The translations under genes and the position numbers were made by a program. DNA of 64,000 nt from Paraphotobacterium marinum. GTDB taxonomy: Bacteria; Pseudomonadota; Gammaproteobacteria; Enterobacterales; Vibrionaceae. This document shows, one piece after another, positions 12,483 through 22,161 of this stretch (within the stretch, counting starts at the first letter, position 1; each line of letters starts with the position of its first letter). The stretch spans positions 186,001 through 250,000 of the forward strand of contig NZ_CP022355.1 in the NCBI RefSeq assembly GCF_002216855.1. The letters are read 5' to 3'. The notes under the pieces are model-generated. The model ran no database searches. It saw only the letters and a program-made list of their open reading frames with translations, and had not been told where the DNA came from.

Positions 12483-13340
12483 CAAATCAGTAACTCTTAG
12501 ATGCCCAGCTAAACTTAATTTATTTCTAAACATCAATAAACGATATGATAATGGATATCATGAGTTACAAACTCTTTTTCAAATGATTGATGTAGAGGAT
12601 GAAATTACTTTCAAATTTAATTCAAGCAAGACTTTGAATTTTAAATCTAACCTACCTGAATTATCTAATTCTGATAATTTAATTATCAAATCAATACAAT
12701 TAATTGAAAGAACTTTTAATCTAGAGCCAATAGGATTAGATATCTATCTCAAAAAAAATATTCCAATTGGTGGGGGGCTAGGTGGCGGCTCCTCTAATGC
12801 AGCAACCACACTATTGTTTTTGGATACATTTTTAAATTTGAGATTGAGTCAGGATCAATTAATTGACCTTGGCAGAAATTTAGGTGCCGATGTTCCTTTT
12901 TTTATCTTAGGAGAGAATGCCATTGGAGAAGGTATAGGAGAAAAACTTACACCAGTAAAGCTCCCTAATCCTTTTTATATTGTAATAAAACCAAATCAAT
13001 CTGTATCAACTGCTCAAATATTCAATCATACAAAATTAAAAAGAGATACTCCTAAAAAAATATCACTCAGCTAATGTCTAGTAACTTTAAAAATGATTGT
13101 GAACCCGTTGTAAGAAGTCTTTATAATAATGTTGATAAAAGCCTTACATGGCTGTTACAATATACACGCTCAAATTTATCAGGGACGGGTGCGTGCGTGT
13201 TTGGTGAAGCTTTTTCTGAGCAGCATGCAAACGAAATTAAAGATAATCTTCCTGAAGAATGGATTGGATTTGTTACAAAAGGTTTAAGTTCATCTCCCAC
13301 AAAAGATAAACTTAACCAACTAAAATTAACTTTTAAATAA
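12475..13340 (+). CDS. ispE: 4-diphosphocytidyl-2-C-methyl-D-erythritol kinase, frameshifted
   Basis: IspE phosphorylates CDP-methylerythritol in the MEP pathway to isoprenoids. The ATG at 12475 overlaps the lolB stop by eight bases. The GHMP-kinase ATP loop is [16 protein letters not shown]. The first frame ends early at 13074, and the C-terminal 88 residues ([23 protein letters not shown]) continue in another frame to 13340. One extra A in the A7 run at 13054-13060 joins them through [14 protein letters not shown]. The result is 288 residues, close to 283 in E. coli. The gene is essential in most bacteria, which argues against true loss. Confidence 0.92.
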
Positions 13341-13357
13341 ATGATGAGGTCAAAACT

Positions 13358-14303
<946 letters not shown>

Positions 14304-14310
14304 ACACATG

Positions 14311-14340
14311 AACAGAATAACTTTTATAGTTATTCTGTTT
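14311..14340 (+). terminator. Terminator-like hairpin after prs
   Basis: A 12-bp perfect stem (AACAGAATAACT at 14311-14322 with AGTTATTCTGTT at 14328-14339) and a five-base loop lie eight bases after the prs stop. Only three T follow, so it may be a weak terminator. pth starts 20 bases further on. Confidence 0.6.
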
Positions 14341-14359
14341 CACAAAATTAAAGGTTATT

Positions 14360-14941
14360 GTGAAAAGACTTAAATTGTTAGTTGGCTTAGCCAATCCAGG
14401 TCCTGAGTATAAGAATACCAGGCATAACGTAGGTGCATGGTTCATTGAATCAATTCTTAGTGAAAAAAACAGTACTTTTAAATTTGAGAAAAAGTTTCAA
14501 GCCAATTATTCAAAAATATCTGTGCGAGGTCATGACGTTCATGTACTTGTTCCACAGACTTATATGAATCTTTCAGGTCAATCTGTTCTTGCTATCATGA
14601 ATTTTTTTAAAATAAAAGCTGAAGAAACTTTAGTTGCACATGATGATCTTGATCTCATTCCTGGCGTTGCAAAAATAAAATTGGGTGGTGGTCATGGAGG
14701 ACATAATGGCCTCAAAGATATTATGAATAGAATAAATTCTAGAGATTTTCTTCGTCTAAGAATAGGTATAGGACATCCCGGCAATAGAAATTACGTCTCT
14801 AAATATGTTGTGCAACCTCCTAATTTAGAGGATCTTGCTAAAATTAATGTTTCTATAGATAATTCTCTCAATATTATGGATCATATAGTAGAATATCAAA
14901 TAACAAAAGCTCAAAATACACTTCACTCTCAAAATAAATAA
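14360..14941 (+). CDS. pth: Peptidyl-tRNA hydrolase
   Basis: Pth recycles peptidyl-tRNAs that drop off ribosomes by cleaving the ester bond. The 193-residue product has the active-site stretches [15 protein letters not shown] (catalytic Asn and His) and [10 protein letters not shown] (catalytic Asp), plus [14 protein letters not shown] and RIGIGHPG. The start is GTG. It is 11 bases upstream of ychF, the same pairing as in E. coli. Confidence 0.97.
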   Translation: MKRLKLLVGLANPGPEYKNTRHNVGAWFIESILSEKNSTFKFEKKFQANYSKISVRGHDVHVLVPQTYMNLSGQSVLAIMNFFKIKAEETLVAHDDLDLIPGVAKIKLGGGHGGHNGLKDIMNRINSRDFLRLRIGIGHPGNRNYVSKYVVQPPNLEDLAKINVSIDNSLNIMDHIVEYQITKAQNTLHSQNK

Positions 14942-14952
14942 GGAAACCAAAT

Positions 14953-16041
14953 ATGGGTTTTAAATGTGGTATCGTTGGTTTACCAAATGTTGGGAAATCA
15001 ACTCTTTTTAATGCGTTGACAAAAGCTGGTATAGACGCTGCAAATTTTCCATTTTGTACAATTGAACCAAATACCGGTGTTGTACCAGTTCCTGATCCTA
15101 GATTAAATCAAATTGCTAAAATTGTTGATCCAAAAAAAATCATACCGACTTCAATGGAGTTTGTTGATATAGCTGGATTAGTTGCTGGAGCTTCAAAAGG
15201 AGAAGGTTTAGGTAATAAGTTTTTAGCAAACATCAGAGAAACTGATGCTATAGGTCACGTAGTTAGGTGCTTTGACAATGAAAATATTGTTCATGTCTCT
15301 GGAAAAGTAAACCCTATCGATGATATTGAAGTGATAAATTTAGAGTTAGCACTTTCTGATCTTGATACCTGTGAAAGAGCTATACAAAGACAATCAAAAA
15401 AAGCTAAAAGTGGCGATAAAGAATCTCAAAAAGAATTAGCTGTCTTAAACAAAGTGTCAAAAGCTTTAGAAGAAGGATTAAAGGCTAGTTCTATCGAATT
15501 AACTACAGATGAAGTTAAGCTAATTTCTTACTTAAACTTTCTAACATTAAAGCCGACAATGTACATTGCAAATGTTGATGAAAATTTTGATCAAAATGAA
15601 CATTTGAAAAATCTTCAAGAGTATGCAAAAAAAGAAAATGCCATTGTAGTACCCGTCTGTGCAGAAATTGAATCAGAATTATCAGAGTTAGATGATGAAG
15701 ATAAAGATGAATTTCTTGCAGAAATGAATCTAGAAGAACCTGGATTAAATAGAGTTATTAGATCAGGTTATGAGCTTTTATCTCTTCATACATATTTTAC
15801 AGCAGGACCCCAAGAAGTCAGAGCATGGACTATCCCTTTGAATTCCTCAGCACCTCAAGCTGCTGGTAAAATTCATACAGATTTTGAAAAAGGTTTTATA
15901 AGAGCTGAAGTGATCTCATTTGAAGACTATACAAAATATAATGGTGAATCAGGTGCCAAAGAAGCGGGGAAGTGGCGATTAGAAGGTAAGGAATACATAG
16001 TGAAAGATGGGGACGTTATTCACTTTAGATTTAATGTATAG
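14953..16041 (+). CDS. ychF: Ribosome-binding ATPase YchF
   Basis: An Obg-family P-loop protein that prefers ATP and binds ribosomes, with roles in stress responses. The 362 residues match the family length of 363. The G1 motif GLPNVGKST is near residues 8-16 and [17 protein letters not shown] gives the G3 region. A coiled-coil middle section follows (residues about 130-200), then a C-terminal TGS domain ([28 protein letters not shown]). It is the last protein gene before the tRNA cluster. Confidence 0.97.
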   Translation: MGFKCGIVGLPNVGKSTLFNALTKAGIDAANFPFCTIEPNTGVVPVPDPRLNQIAKIVDPKKIIPTSMEFVDIAGLVAGASKGEGLGNKFLANIRETDAIGHVVRCFDNENIVHVSGKVNPIDDIEVINLELALSDLDTCERAIQRQSKKAKSGDKESQKELAVLNKVSKALEEGLKASSIELTTDEVKLISYLNFLTLKPTMYIANVDENFDQNEHLKNLQEYAKKENAIVVPVCAEIESELSELDDEDKDEFLAEMNLEEPGLNRVIRSGYELLSLHTYFTAGPQEVRAWTIPLNSSAPQAAGKIHTDFEKGFIRAEVISFEDYTKYNGESGAKEAGKWRLEGKEYIVKDGDVIHFRFNV

Positions 16042-16112
16042 CAATATATTTAGTATGTATACTATTTTTTGTAGAAAATAACATCAAATAAACAAAAAAA
16101 ATAAAAAATATA

Positions 16113-16141
16113 TTGACCTTTTCTATTAAAATAAGCATAAT
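16113..16141 (+). promoter_or_regulatory. Promoter of the Met-Leu-Gln tRNA cluster
   Basis: TTGACC at 16113-16118 and CATAAT at 16136-16141 are spaced by 17 bases, close to the sigma-70 consensus. They are followed by a GC-rich discriminator (CTCGCC at 16143-16148), which stands out in this AT-rich context and is typical of stable-RNA promoters under stringent control. The first tRNA begins at 16168. Confidence 0.75.
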
Positions 16142-16167
16142 TCTCGCCACGTTAAGTTTAAATATAC

Positions 16168-16244
16168 GGCTACGTAGCTCAGTTGGTTAGAGCACATCAC
16201 TCATAATGATGGGGTCACAGGTTCGAATCCCGTCGTAGCCACCA
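16168..16244 (+). tRNA. tRNA-Met (CAT), elongator, copy 1
   Basis: A 77-base cloverleaf with encoded CCA; the anticodon loop is CTCATAA. As far as I recall it is identical to E. coli metT. It opens the cluster. Confidence 0.97.
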
Positions 16245-16248
16245 TTTA

Positions 16249-16333
16249 GCGGAAGTGGCGGAATTGGTAGACGCACCAGATTTAGGTTCTGGCGCCGCAA
16301 GGTGTGAGAGTTCAAGTCTCTCCTTCCGCACCA
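16249..16333 (+). tRNA. tRNA-Leu (TAG), copy 1
   Basis: An 85-base type II tRNA with a variable arm and encoded CCA. The anticodon loop ATTTAGG gives TAG. It resembles E. coli leuW. Four bases separate it from the preceding tRNA-Met. Confidence 0.97.
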
Positions 16334-16356
16334 ATAACTTAACTTTAACTATATGA

Positions 16357-16431
16357 AGGGCTATCGCCAAGTGGTAAGGCAGCGGCTTTTGATGCCGCCA
16401 TTCCCTGGTTCGAATCCAGGTAGCCCTGCCA
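16357..16431 (+). tRNA. tRNA-Gln (TTG), copy 1
   Basis: A 75-base tRNA with the acceptor pair AGGGCTA/TAGCCCT and encoded CCA. The anticodon loop TTTTGAT gives TTG. It resembles E. coli glnU/glnW. Confidence 0.97.
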
Positions 16432-16438
16432 AATAAAC

Positions 16439-16523
16439 GCGGAAGTGGCGGAATTGGTAGACGCACCAGATTTAGGTTCTGGCGCCGCAAGGTGTGAGAG
16501 TTCAAGTCTCTCCTTCCGCACCA
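16439..16523 (+). tRNA. tRNA-Leu (TAG), copy 2
   Basis: Identical in sequence to the copy at 16249-16333, seven bases after the first tRNA-Gln. Confidence 0.97.
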
Positions 16524-16553
16524 ATCTGGAACATAGTTAAAAAATATTTGTAT

Positions 16554-16628
16554 AGGGCTATCGCCAAGTGGTAAGGCAGCGGCTTTTGATGCCGCCATTC
16601 CCTGGTTCGAATCCAGGTAGCCCTGCCA
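16554..16628 (+). tRNA. tRNA-Gln (TTG), copy 2
   Basis: Same 75-base sequence as the other three tRNA-Gln genes of the cluster, but with a different upstream spacer, so it is not part of the long duplicated unit. Confidence 0.97.
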
Positions 16629-16651
16629 ATACAAAACAAAAATTAGACTTT

Positions 16652-16726
16652 AGGGCTATCGCCAAGTGGTAAGGCAGCGGCTTTTGATGCCGCCATTCCC
16701 TGGTTCGAATCCAGGTAGCCCTGCCA
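16652..16726 (+). tRNA. tRNA-Gln (TTG), copy 3
   Basis: Third identical tRNA-Gln; anticodon TTG. No Gln tRNA with a CTG anticodon is present, unlike the E. coli cluster. Confidence 0.97.
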
Positions 16727-16769
16727 AAAGTTTATAAAAAATTAGTTATTATTAAGTTAATAAATATAT

Positions 16770-16846
16770 GGCTACGTAGCTCAGTTGGTTAGAGCACATC
16801 ACTCATAATGATGGGGTCACAGGTTCGAATCCCGTCGTAGCCACCA
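16770..16846 (+). tRNA. tRNA-Met (CAT), elongator, copy 2
   Basis: Identical to the gene at 16168-16244; anticodon CAT. It begins the second copy of the duplicated Met-Leu-Gln unit. Confidence 0.97.
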
Positions 16847-16850
16847 TTTA

Positions 16851-16935
16851 GCGGAAGTGGCGGAATTGGTAGACGCACCAGATTTAGGTTCTGGCGCCGC
16901 AAGGTGTGAGAGTTCAAGTCTCTCCTTCCGCACCA
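16851..16935 (+). tRNA. tRNA-Leu (TAG), copy 3
   Basis: Identical to the other two tRNA-Leu genes; anticodon TAG, encoded CCA. Confidence 0.97.
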
Positions 16936-16958
16936 ATAACTTAATTTTAACTATATGA

Positions 16959-17033
16959 AGGGCTATCGCCAAGTGGTAAGGCAGCGGCTTTTGATGCCGC
17001 CATTCCCTGGTTCGAATCCAGGTAGCCCTGCCA
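16959..17033 (+). tRNA. tRNA-Gln (TTG), copy 4
   Basis: Fourth identical tRNA-Gln and the last gene of the cluster. I see no clear intrinsic terminator in the 72 bases before the convergent ubiF. Confidence 0.97.
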
Positions 17034-17105
17034 ACCTAGCTTAAAGTTCAATTCATTTAAATCTTAAGACTCTCAATATAATTTTAATAATTACACTGCA
17101 TTTAA

Positions 17106-18257
17106 CTAAGTATTAATTAAGTCATGTATTTTTCTCTTAATATAATGATTTTTTCCACAAAGATTTAGCACCTTGTTTCTAATTCTTTCAACTAGTAGAT
17201 TTTCACAAGAAAATCCGCAATAAAATAAATCCATAAAATTTTGAATAAGAGAATTATCTCTTTTTCTTAATGTCTCATAATGCTTAATAAGATAACTGTT
17301 AGTAGGACATATTTTATCTTCAAAGCATCTCAAAAGAACTTCTAAATCTTTAAAGCCTAGATTAACACCCTGCCCTGCTAGGGGGTGTATCGAATGAGCG
17401 GCATCCCCAATTAAAATAACATTATTTTTGATATAGTTATGAGCATGTAATCTGGATATAGGGAAACTTCCTTTGACTAAAACGTCAAAATCTCCTAACC
17501 GTTCAGGAAATTGTTCAAGTAATTCTTTTTTTAAAGAATTTGAATCTAGTTGAGTCAGGCACTTTATTTTATCAGGGTCATCATACCAAATCAAAGAAGC
17601 ATAATTTTCATAAAGTGGTAAGAAAGCCTTTGCTCCACTACTAAAAAATTTCTGCCATGTCGTCTTAACAAAAGGATCAAAAGATTTAATATTAACTATC
17701 AAACATTCTTGATTATATTTCCAAGATGTTACACCTATATCAGACAATTTTCTTATTGATGAATTGAGTCCATCAGCAGCAATAATATATTTAGACTTGA
17801 GAGTCTTACCGTCAAGCAAGGAGATTTCGTTGTGTCTGTTTCCCAATATATCCAGTTTACAAACTTTACTTTTAAACATTGATATACCAGGTTCCTCTGA
17901 AATTTTAAGTAGCAGCTCTGTTTGAACTCTGAAGTTTTCAACAAAACATCCTACATAGCTTCTCTTAAATTCTTTAGCACTTAATTCAATTTTTGAATGT
18001 TCATGCTCGTAAACTTCCATTGAGTTAAAATAACATAATTTTTCCGAGGGAAGCTCACCCCAAACTTCTAATTTTTTTAAGATATTTATGGAGCTTTGAA
18101 ACAAAGCAGAGACTCGCAAATCTGGGCTTTCCTTATCAAGAAACTCATTTAGGTATGGGTCTACAAGCGCTATATTGAAATTTTGTTTAGATAAACCCAG
18201 AGCTGTTGAAAGACCAATTAATCCACCTCCTACAACAATTATATCAAAACTTTTCAT
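17106..18257 (-). CDS. ubiF: FAD-dependent ubiquinone-biosynthesis hydroxylase, probably UbiF
   Basis: A 383-residue flavoprotein monooxygenase of the UbiH/UbiF/UbiI family. The FAD-binding glycine motif GGGLIGLSTALGL is near the N-terminus, and the second FAD motif is GDAAHSIHPLAGQGVNLG. UbiF hydroxylates 2-octaprenyl-3-methyl-6-methoxy-1,4-benzoquinol, the last ring hydroxylation before the final methylation in ubiquinone synthesis. Sequence alone does not separate it cleanly from UbiH or UbiI. Its position between the Met-Leu-Gln tRNA cluster and divergent miaB is that of ubiF in E. coli. Confidence 0.85.
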   Translation of the reverse strand: MKSFDIIVVGGGLIGLSTALGLSKQNFNIALVDPYLNEFLDKESPDLRVSALFQSSINILKKLEVWGELPSEKLCYFNSMEVYEHEHSKIELSAKEFKRSYVGCFVENFRVQTELLLKISEEPGISMFKSKVCKLDILGNRHNEISLLDGKTLKSKYIIAADGLNSSIRKLSDIGVTSWKYNQECLIVNIKSFDPFVKTTWQKFFSSGAKAFLPLYENYASLIWYDDPDKIKCLTQLDSNSLKKELLEQFPERLGDFDVLVKGSFPISRLHAHNYIKNNVILIGDAAHSIHPLAGQGVNLGFKDLEVLLRCFEDKICPTNSYLIKHYETLRKRDNSLIQNFMDLFYCGFSCENLLVERIRNKVLNLCGKNHYIKRKIHDLINT

Positions 18258-18376
18258 ACATAAAACTCTTTTAAAATAGAAAAAAATTAAAGTCTAGCTA
18301 ATTTTTAATATAAATTATATAATAAAATAATTTTTAAATTTATACATTAACTTAAACAAAGTCGTAGAAAATAGCA

Positions 18377-19806
18377 ATGCAAAAAAAACTTTTAATTAAA
18401 ACTTGGGGCTGTCAAATGAATGAATATGATTCATCAAAAATGGCAGATTTATTAAATGTTTCTAATGGTTATGAACTAACAGAGGTACCCGAAGAAGCAG
18501 ATGTATTACTTTTAAACACATGTTCAATTAGAGAAAAGGCTCAAGAAAAAGTTTTTCACCAATTAGGTCGTTGGAAAAATCTGAAGGATAAAAAACCAAA
18601 TTTAATTATTGGCGTTGGTGGCTGTGTTGCGACACAAGAAGGAGATCATATTAGAAAAAGAGCTCCGTTTGTCGATGTGATCTTTGGTCCACAAACTCTT
18701 CATAGATTACCTCAAATGATTCAAGACTCAAAAAAAATCAATCTCCAGTTATGGATATTTCTTTTCCTGAAATTGAGAAGTTTGATAGTCTACCTGAACC
18801 GAAAGCTGAAGGACCAACTGCATTTGTTTCCATTATGGAAGGATGTTCGAAGTATTGTACCTATTGTGTTGTGCCATATACTAGAGGAGAAGAAGTTAGT
18901 CGCCCTCTTGACGATGTTATCTATGAAATAGCTCAATTAGCTGAACAGGGAGTAAGAGAAGTAAATTTACTTGGTCAGAATGTAAATGCATACAGAGGGT
19001 TAGACTACAAAGCTCAAGAAGTTTCTTTTGCTCAACTGTTAAAATTAGTTGCTTCGATTAATGGGATTGATCGAATTAGATATACAACAAGCCACCCTAT
19101 TGAATTCACTGATGATATTATAGAAGCTTATAAAGATACACCAGAACTCGTAAATTTTCTTCACTTACCAGTTCAAAGTGGTTCTGATAGAATTTTATCT
19201 CTTATGAAAAGACCACACACATCAATCGAGTATAAGTCTATTATCCGAAAACTAAAAAAAGTCAGACCAAACTTAACAGTTAGTTCCGACTTTATTGTTG
19301 GCTTTCCAGGTGAGTCTGAGACAGATTTTCAACAAACAATGAAGCTTATTAAAGATGTGGATTTTGATATGAGCTTTAGTTTCATATATTCACCTAGACC
19401 AGGAACACCTGCAGCTGATTATCCTTGTGATACTCCAGAACAAGAAAAGAAAGACCGTCTTCAAGAATTACAACAACAAATTAACACTCAAGCAATGAGA
19501 TATTCACGTTTAATGTTAAATACTGAACAAAGAATTCTCGTTGAAGGTTTATCGAAAAAGAATGTTATGGAGCTTAGGGGCCGGACTGAAAATAATAGAG
19601 TTGTTAATTTTGAAGGTGATATTAATTTAATTGGACAGTTTGTGGATGTATTAATTGATGAAGTTAACCCTAATTCATTGAAAGGGAAATTAATAAGAAC
19701 AGAAGCTGAAATGCTTTTAAGAAATAACATTGATCCCAAATTAATAACACAAAAAGATCAATCAGTTAAACAATTCGACCCTTCCAATATTGAATTACGA
19801 GGTTAA
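18377..19806 (+). CDS. miaB: tRNA-2-methylthio-N6-dimethylallyladenosine synthase, frameshifted
   Basis: MiaB adds a methylthio group to i6A37 of tRNAs reading UNN codons, using two 4Fe-4S clusters and radical SAM chemistry. The N-terminal cluster domain has [11 protein letters not shown] and [11 protein letters not shown]; the radical-SAM motif is CSKYCTYC; a TRAM domain ends the protein. The first frame runs off at 18931, and the rest is in the frame ending at 19806. One extra A in the A8 run at 18730-18737 links DSKKNQSP to [12 protein letters not shown]. The repaired product has 476 residues, against 474 in E. coli. It leads miaB-ybeZ-ybeY-corC-lnt. Confidence 0.95.
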
Positions 19807-19808
19807 AT

Positions 19809-20831
19809 TTGAATAAAAACATAAAACACTTTGAATTAATACTTGAACCAAATAACAATCAAAGATTAATATCACTATGTGGACCTTTTGATGAGAACTT
19901 AAAATTGATTGAAAAAAGGCTAGGCGCTGAAATCAATTATAGGGGAAATGTATTTAATATTGTTGGACAAGAAAGAGCTATCAGTAGTGTTACAAAAGTT
20001 TTGAGATCAATTTATGTTGAAACGGCTCCTGTAAGAAACAAATACCCTGAAATAACGCCAGAGACAGTTAATCTTGCCATTAAAGATCACAAATTATTAG
20101 ATCAAACTGTTTCTTCGGAAGGTTTAACTGGAAAGCATGTCCATATAAAAACAAAAAAAGGTATCATTAAACCAAGAACACAAAATCAATCGTCATATAT
20201 ATCTAATATTCTTACACATGATATATGTTACGGAATTGGACCAGCTGGAACAGGAAAAACTTACTTAGCAGTTGCTGCGGCCGTAGATGCATTAGAAAGA
20301 CAAGAAATACGCAGGATTTTATTAACAAGACCTGCTGTTGAAGCTGGCGAGAAGTTGGGTTTTTTACCTGGGGATCTCAGTCAAAAAGTTGACCCTTATT
20401 TGAGACCTTTATATGATGCATTATTCGAAATGCTTGGGTTTGAGAGAGTTGAGAAATTGATTGAAAGAAGTGTTATTGAAGTCGCTCCGCTTGCTTACAT
20501 GAGAGGAAGGACACTGAATGACGCTTTTGTTATTTTAGATGAGAGCCAAAATACAACTATTGAACAAATGAAAATGTTCCTTACGAGAATTGGATTTAAC
20601 TCAAAAGCAGTAATTACTGGAGATATAACACAAATCGACCTACCCCGAGGAGTAAAGTCAGGTTTACGACATGCTATTGAAGTCTTGTCAGATGTTTCTC
20701 AAATAAGTTTCAATTTTTTTATTTCTGATGATGTTGTTCGACATCCTGTTGTTGCAAAAATTATTGAAGCTTATGAAGCTTGGGATTCAATAAACAAAAA
20801 AGAGATAAGTGCAAAAAATGTTTCAAGTTAA
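19809..20831 (+). CDS. ybeZ: PhoH-like ATPase YbeZ
   Basis: A 340-residue PhoH-family P-loop ATPase. The Walker A motif is GPAGTGKTYLAVAAA and the Walker B region is FVILDESQNTT. YbeZ works with the RNase YbeY in rRNA processing and ribosome quality control. The start is TTG at 19809, two bases after miaB, with MNKNIKHFELILEP as N-terminus. It overlaps ybeY. Confidence 0.95.
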   Translation: MNKNIKHFELILEPNNNQRLISLCGPFDENLKLIEKRLGAEINYRGNVFNIVGQERAISSVTKVLRSIYVETAPVRNKYPEITPETVNLAIKDHKLLDQTVSSEGLTGKHVHIKTKKGIIKPRTQNQSSYISNILTHDICYGIGPAGTGKTYLAVAAAVDALERQEIRRILLTRPAVEAGEKLGFLPGDLSQKVDPYLRPLYDALFEMLGFERVEKLIERSVIEVAPLAYMRGRTLNDAFVILDESQNTTIEQMKMFLTRIGFNSKAVITGDITQIDLPRGVKSGLRHAIEVLSDVSQISFNFFISDDVVRHPVVAKIIEAYEAWDSINKKEISAKNVSS

Positions 20832-21297
20832 AATAGGCTTCCAAACAAACGTAACAAATCATGAGAGCTTACCAACTATTGAGCAGTTTACTTTATGGAT
20901 TAATTCTGTTGTAAGTTATCTAAATAAAGATACCGAGATTAGCATTACAATAGTTGATAATGATGAAATAAAGCAATTAAATTCTGATTATAGAAATAAA
21001 GATAAACCAACTAATATTTTATCTTTTTCTTCTGAATTATATTTTGATGATCAAGTACCTATAAATTTTTTAGGAGATCTCGTGATTTGTCAGGATGTAA
21101 TCGAATATGAAGCAAAAATACAGAAAAAGAAGTTAATAGATCATTGGGCACATATTACAATTCATGGTATGCTACATTTAATTGGCTTTGATCATATCAA
21201 TGAAAATGATGCTGAAAAAATGGAAAAAATTGAAATTGAAGCATTAAGAAAACTCGGCATCTCAAATCCATATCTACACTATTATTCGGAAAATTAG
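20818..21297 (+). CDS. ybeY: Endoribonuclease YbeY
   Basis: YbeY is a single-strand-specific metallo-endoribonuclease needed for 16S rRNA 3' maturation and late 70S quality control. The zinc ligands are in HGMLHLIGFDH (H-x3-H-x5-H). DKPTNILSFSSE and FLGDLVIC also match the family. I prefer the ATG at 20818 (MFQVKIGF); an earlier in-frame ATG is at 20809. The start lies inside the ybeZ end, so translation is coupled. Confidence 0.95.
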   Translation: MFQVKIGFQTNVTNHESLPTIEQFTLWINSVVSYLNKDTEISITIVDNDEIKQLNSDYRNKDKPTNILSFSSELYFDDQVPINFLGDLVICQDVIEYEAKIQKKKLIDHWAHITIHGMLHLIGFDHINENDAEKMEKIEIEALRKLGISNPYLHYYSEN

Positions 21298-21305
21298 AAG
21301 ATACA

Positions 21306-22157
21306 ATGGAAAATCAAAATAAAAAAAATTTCATGGAAAGAATTTTACATGCCTTCCAAGGTGAACCTCAAAATAGAGAAGAGTTGGTTGAAGTATTTAG
21401 AGACTCTGAAGAAAATCACTTAATTGATCATGATACTCGTGATATGCTCGAAGGTGTTATCCAAATATCGGAAATGAGAGTCAGAGACGTGATGATTCCC
21501 AGGTCTCAAATTACCGCAATAGATAATTCAATGAAATTTGAAGAAATTATTGACGTAATTATCAAAACATCTCATTCGAGATATCCAGTAATCAGTGAAG
21601 ACAAAGATCATGTTGAAGGCATACTGCTTGCCAAAGATCTTTTACAATATCTGAAAGAAGGAAGCCCAAAATTTATCATATCTGAAATTCTTAGACCATC
21701 TGTCGTAGTACCTGAAAGCAAAAAAGTTGACCGTCTGCTTAAGGAGTTTAGGGAGGAAAGGTACCATATGGCGATAGTTGTAGATGAATTTGGTGGTGTC
21801 TCCGGGGTTGTAACGATTGAAGATATATTAGAAGAAATCGTTGGTGAAATAGAAGATGAGTTCGATGATATCGAAGATCTTGAAGTTAAAGCCCTAAATA
21901 AACATACCTATAGTGTAAAAGCTCTCCTTCCTCTTGATGAGTTTGATGATATTTTTAAAACTAACCTCCAGAGATTTGACGAGATAGATACAATTGGTGG
22001 ATTACTGATGATGAAATTTGGGCATCTTCCAGAAAAAGGTGAAGTCATTATAATTGATGAGTATTCTTTTAAAATAACTTCAGCTGATAACCGAAGAGTA
22101 ATACAAACTCAAGTAGTCATACCTGATAAAGCTTACCAACCAAAATTAGAAAAATAA
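21306..22157 (+). CDS. corC: CorC (YbeX) CBS-pair protein
   Basis: A 283-residue protein with two CBS domains (VRDVMIPRSQITAID at residues 59-73 and a second beginning near ISEILRPSVVV) and a C-terminal CorC/HlyC transporter-associated domain (YSVKALLPLDEFD). E. coli CorC is linked to cobalt and magnesium efflux, and more recently YbeX to ribosome metabolism. It has no membrane segments. It sits between ybeY and lnt, as in most gammaproteobacteria. Confidence 0.95.
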   Translation: MENQNKKNFMERILHAFQGEPQNREELVEVFRDSEENHLIDHDTRDMLEGVIQISEMRVRDVMIPRSQITAIDNSMKFEEIIDVIIKTSHSRYPVISEDKDHVEGILLAKDLLQYLKEGSPKFIISEILRPSVVVPESKKVDRLLKEFREERYHMAIVVDEFGGVSGVVTIEDILEEIVGEIEDEFDDIEDLEVKALNKHTYSVKALLPLDEFDDIFKTNLQRFDEIDTIGGLLMMKFGHLPEKGEVIIIDEYSFKITSADNRRVIQTQVVIPDKAYQPKLEK

Positions 22158-22161
22158 AAAG

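Larger units (their letters stand above)
16168..16431 (+). repeat. 264-base duplicated Met-Leu-Gln tRNA unit, copy A
   Basis: This Met-Leu-Gln trio, including both spacers, recurs at 16770-17033. The only difference I see is C at 16343 against T at 16945. The non-coding spacers are also identical, which points to recent duplication or gene conversion. Confidence 0.93.
16770..17033 (+). repeat. 264-base duplicated Met-Leu-Gln tRNA unit, copy B
   Basis: Matches 16168-16431 at an offset of 602 bases with one visible mismatch, in the Leu-Gln spacer. The flanks outside the unit differ. Confidence 0.93.

Noticed and set aside
16215-16634. 139-codon frame on the minus strand across the tRNA cluster
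   Set aside because: It is the complement of tRNA genes (the repetitive SNQGMAASK-type peptide often misannotated in tRNA regions) and cannot be a protein gene.
16168-17033. Regularly repeated units resembling a CRISPR array
   Set aside because: All repeats are tRNA genes with cloverleaf structure; the spacers are irregular AT-rich intergenic DNA.
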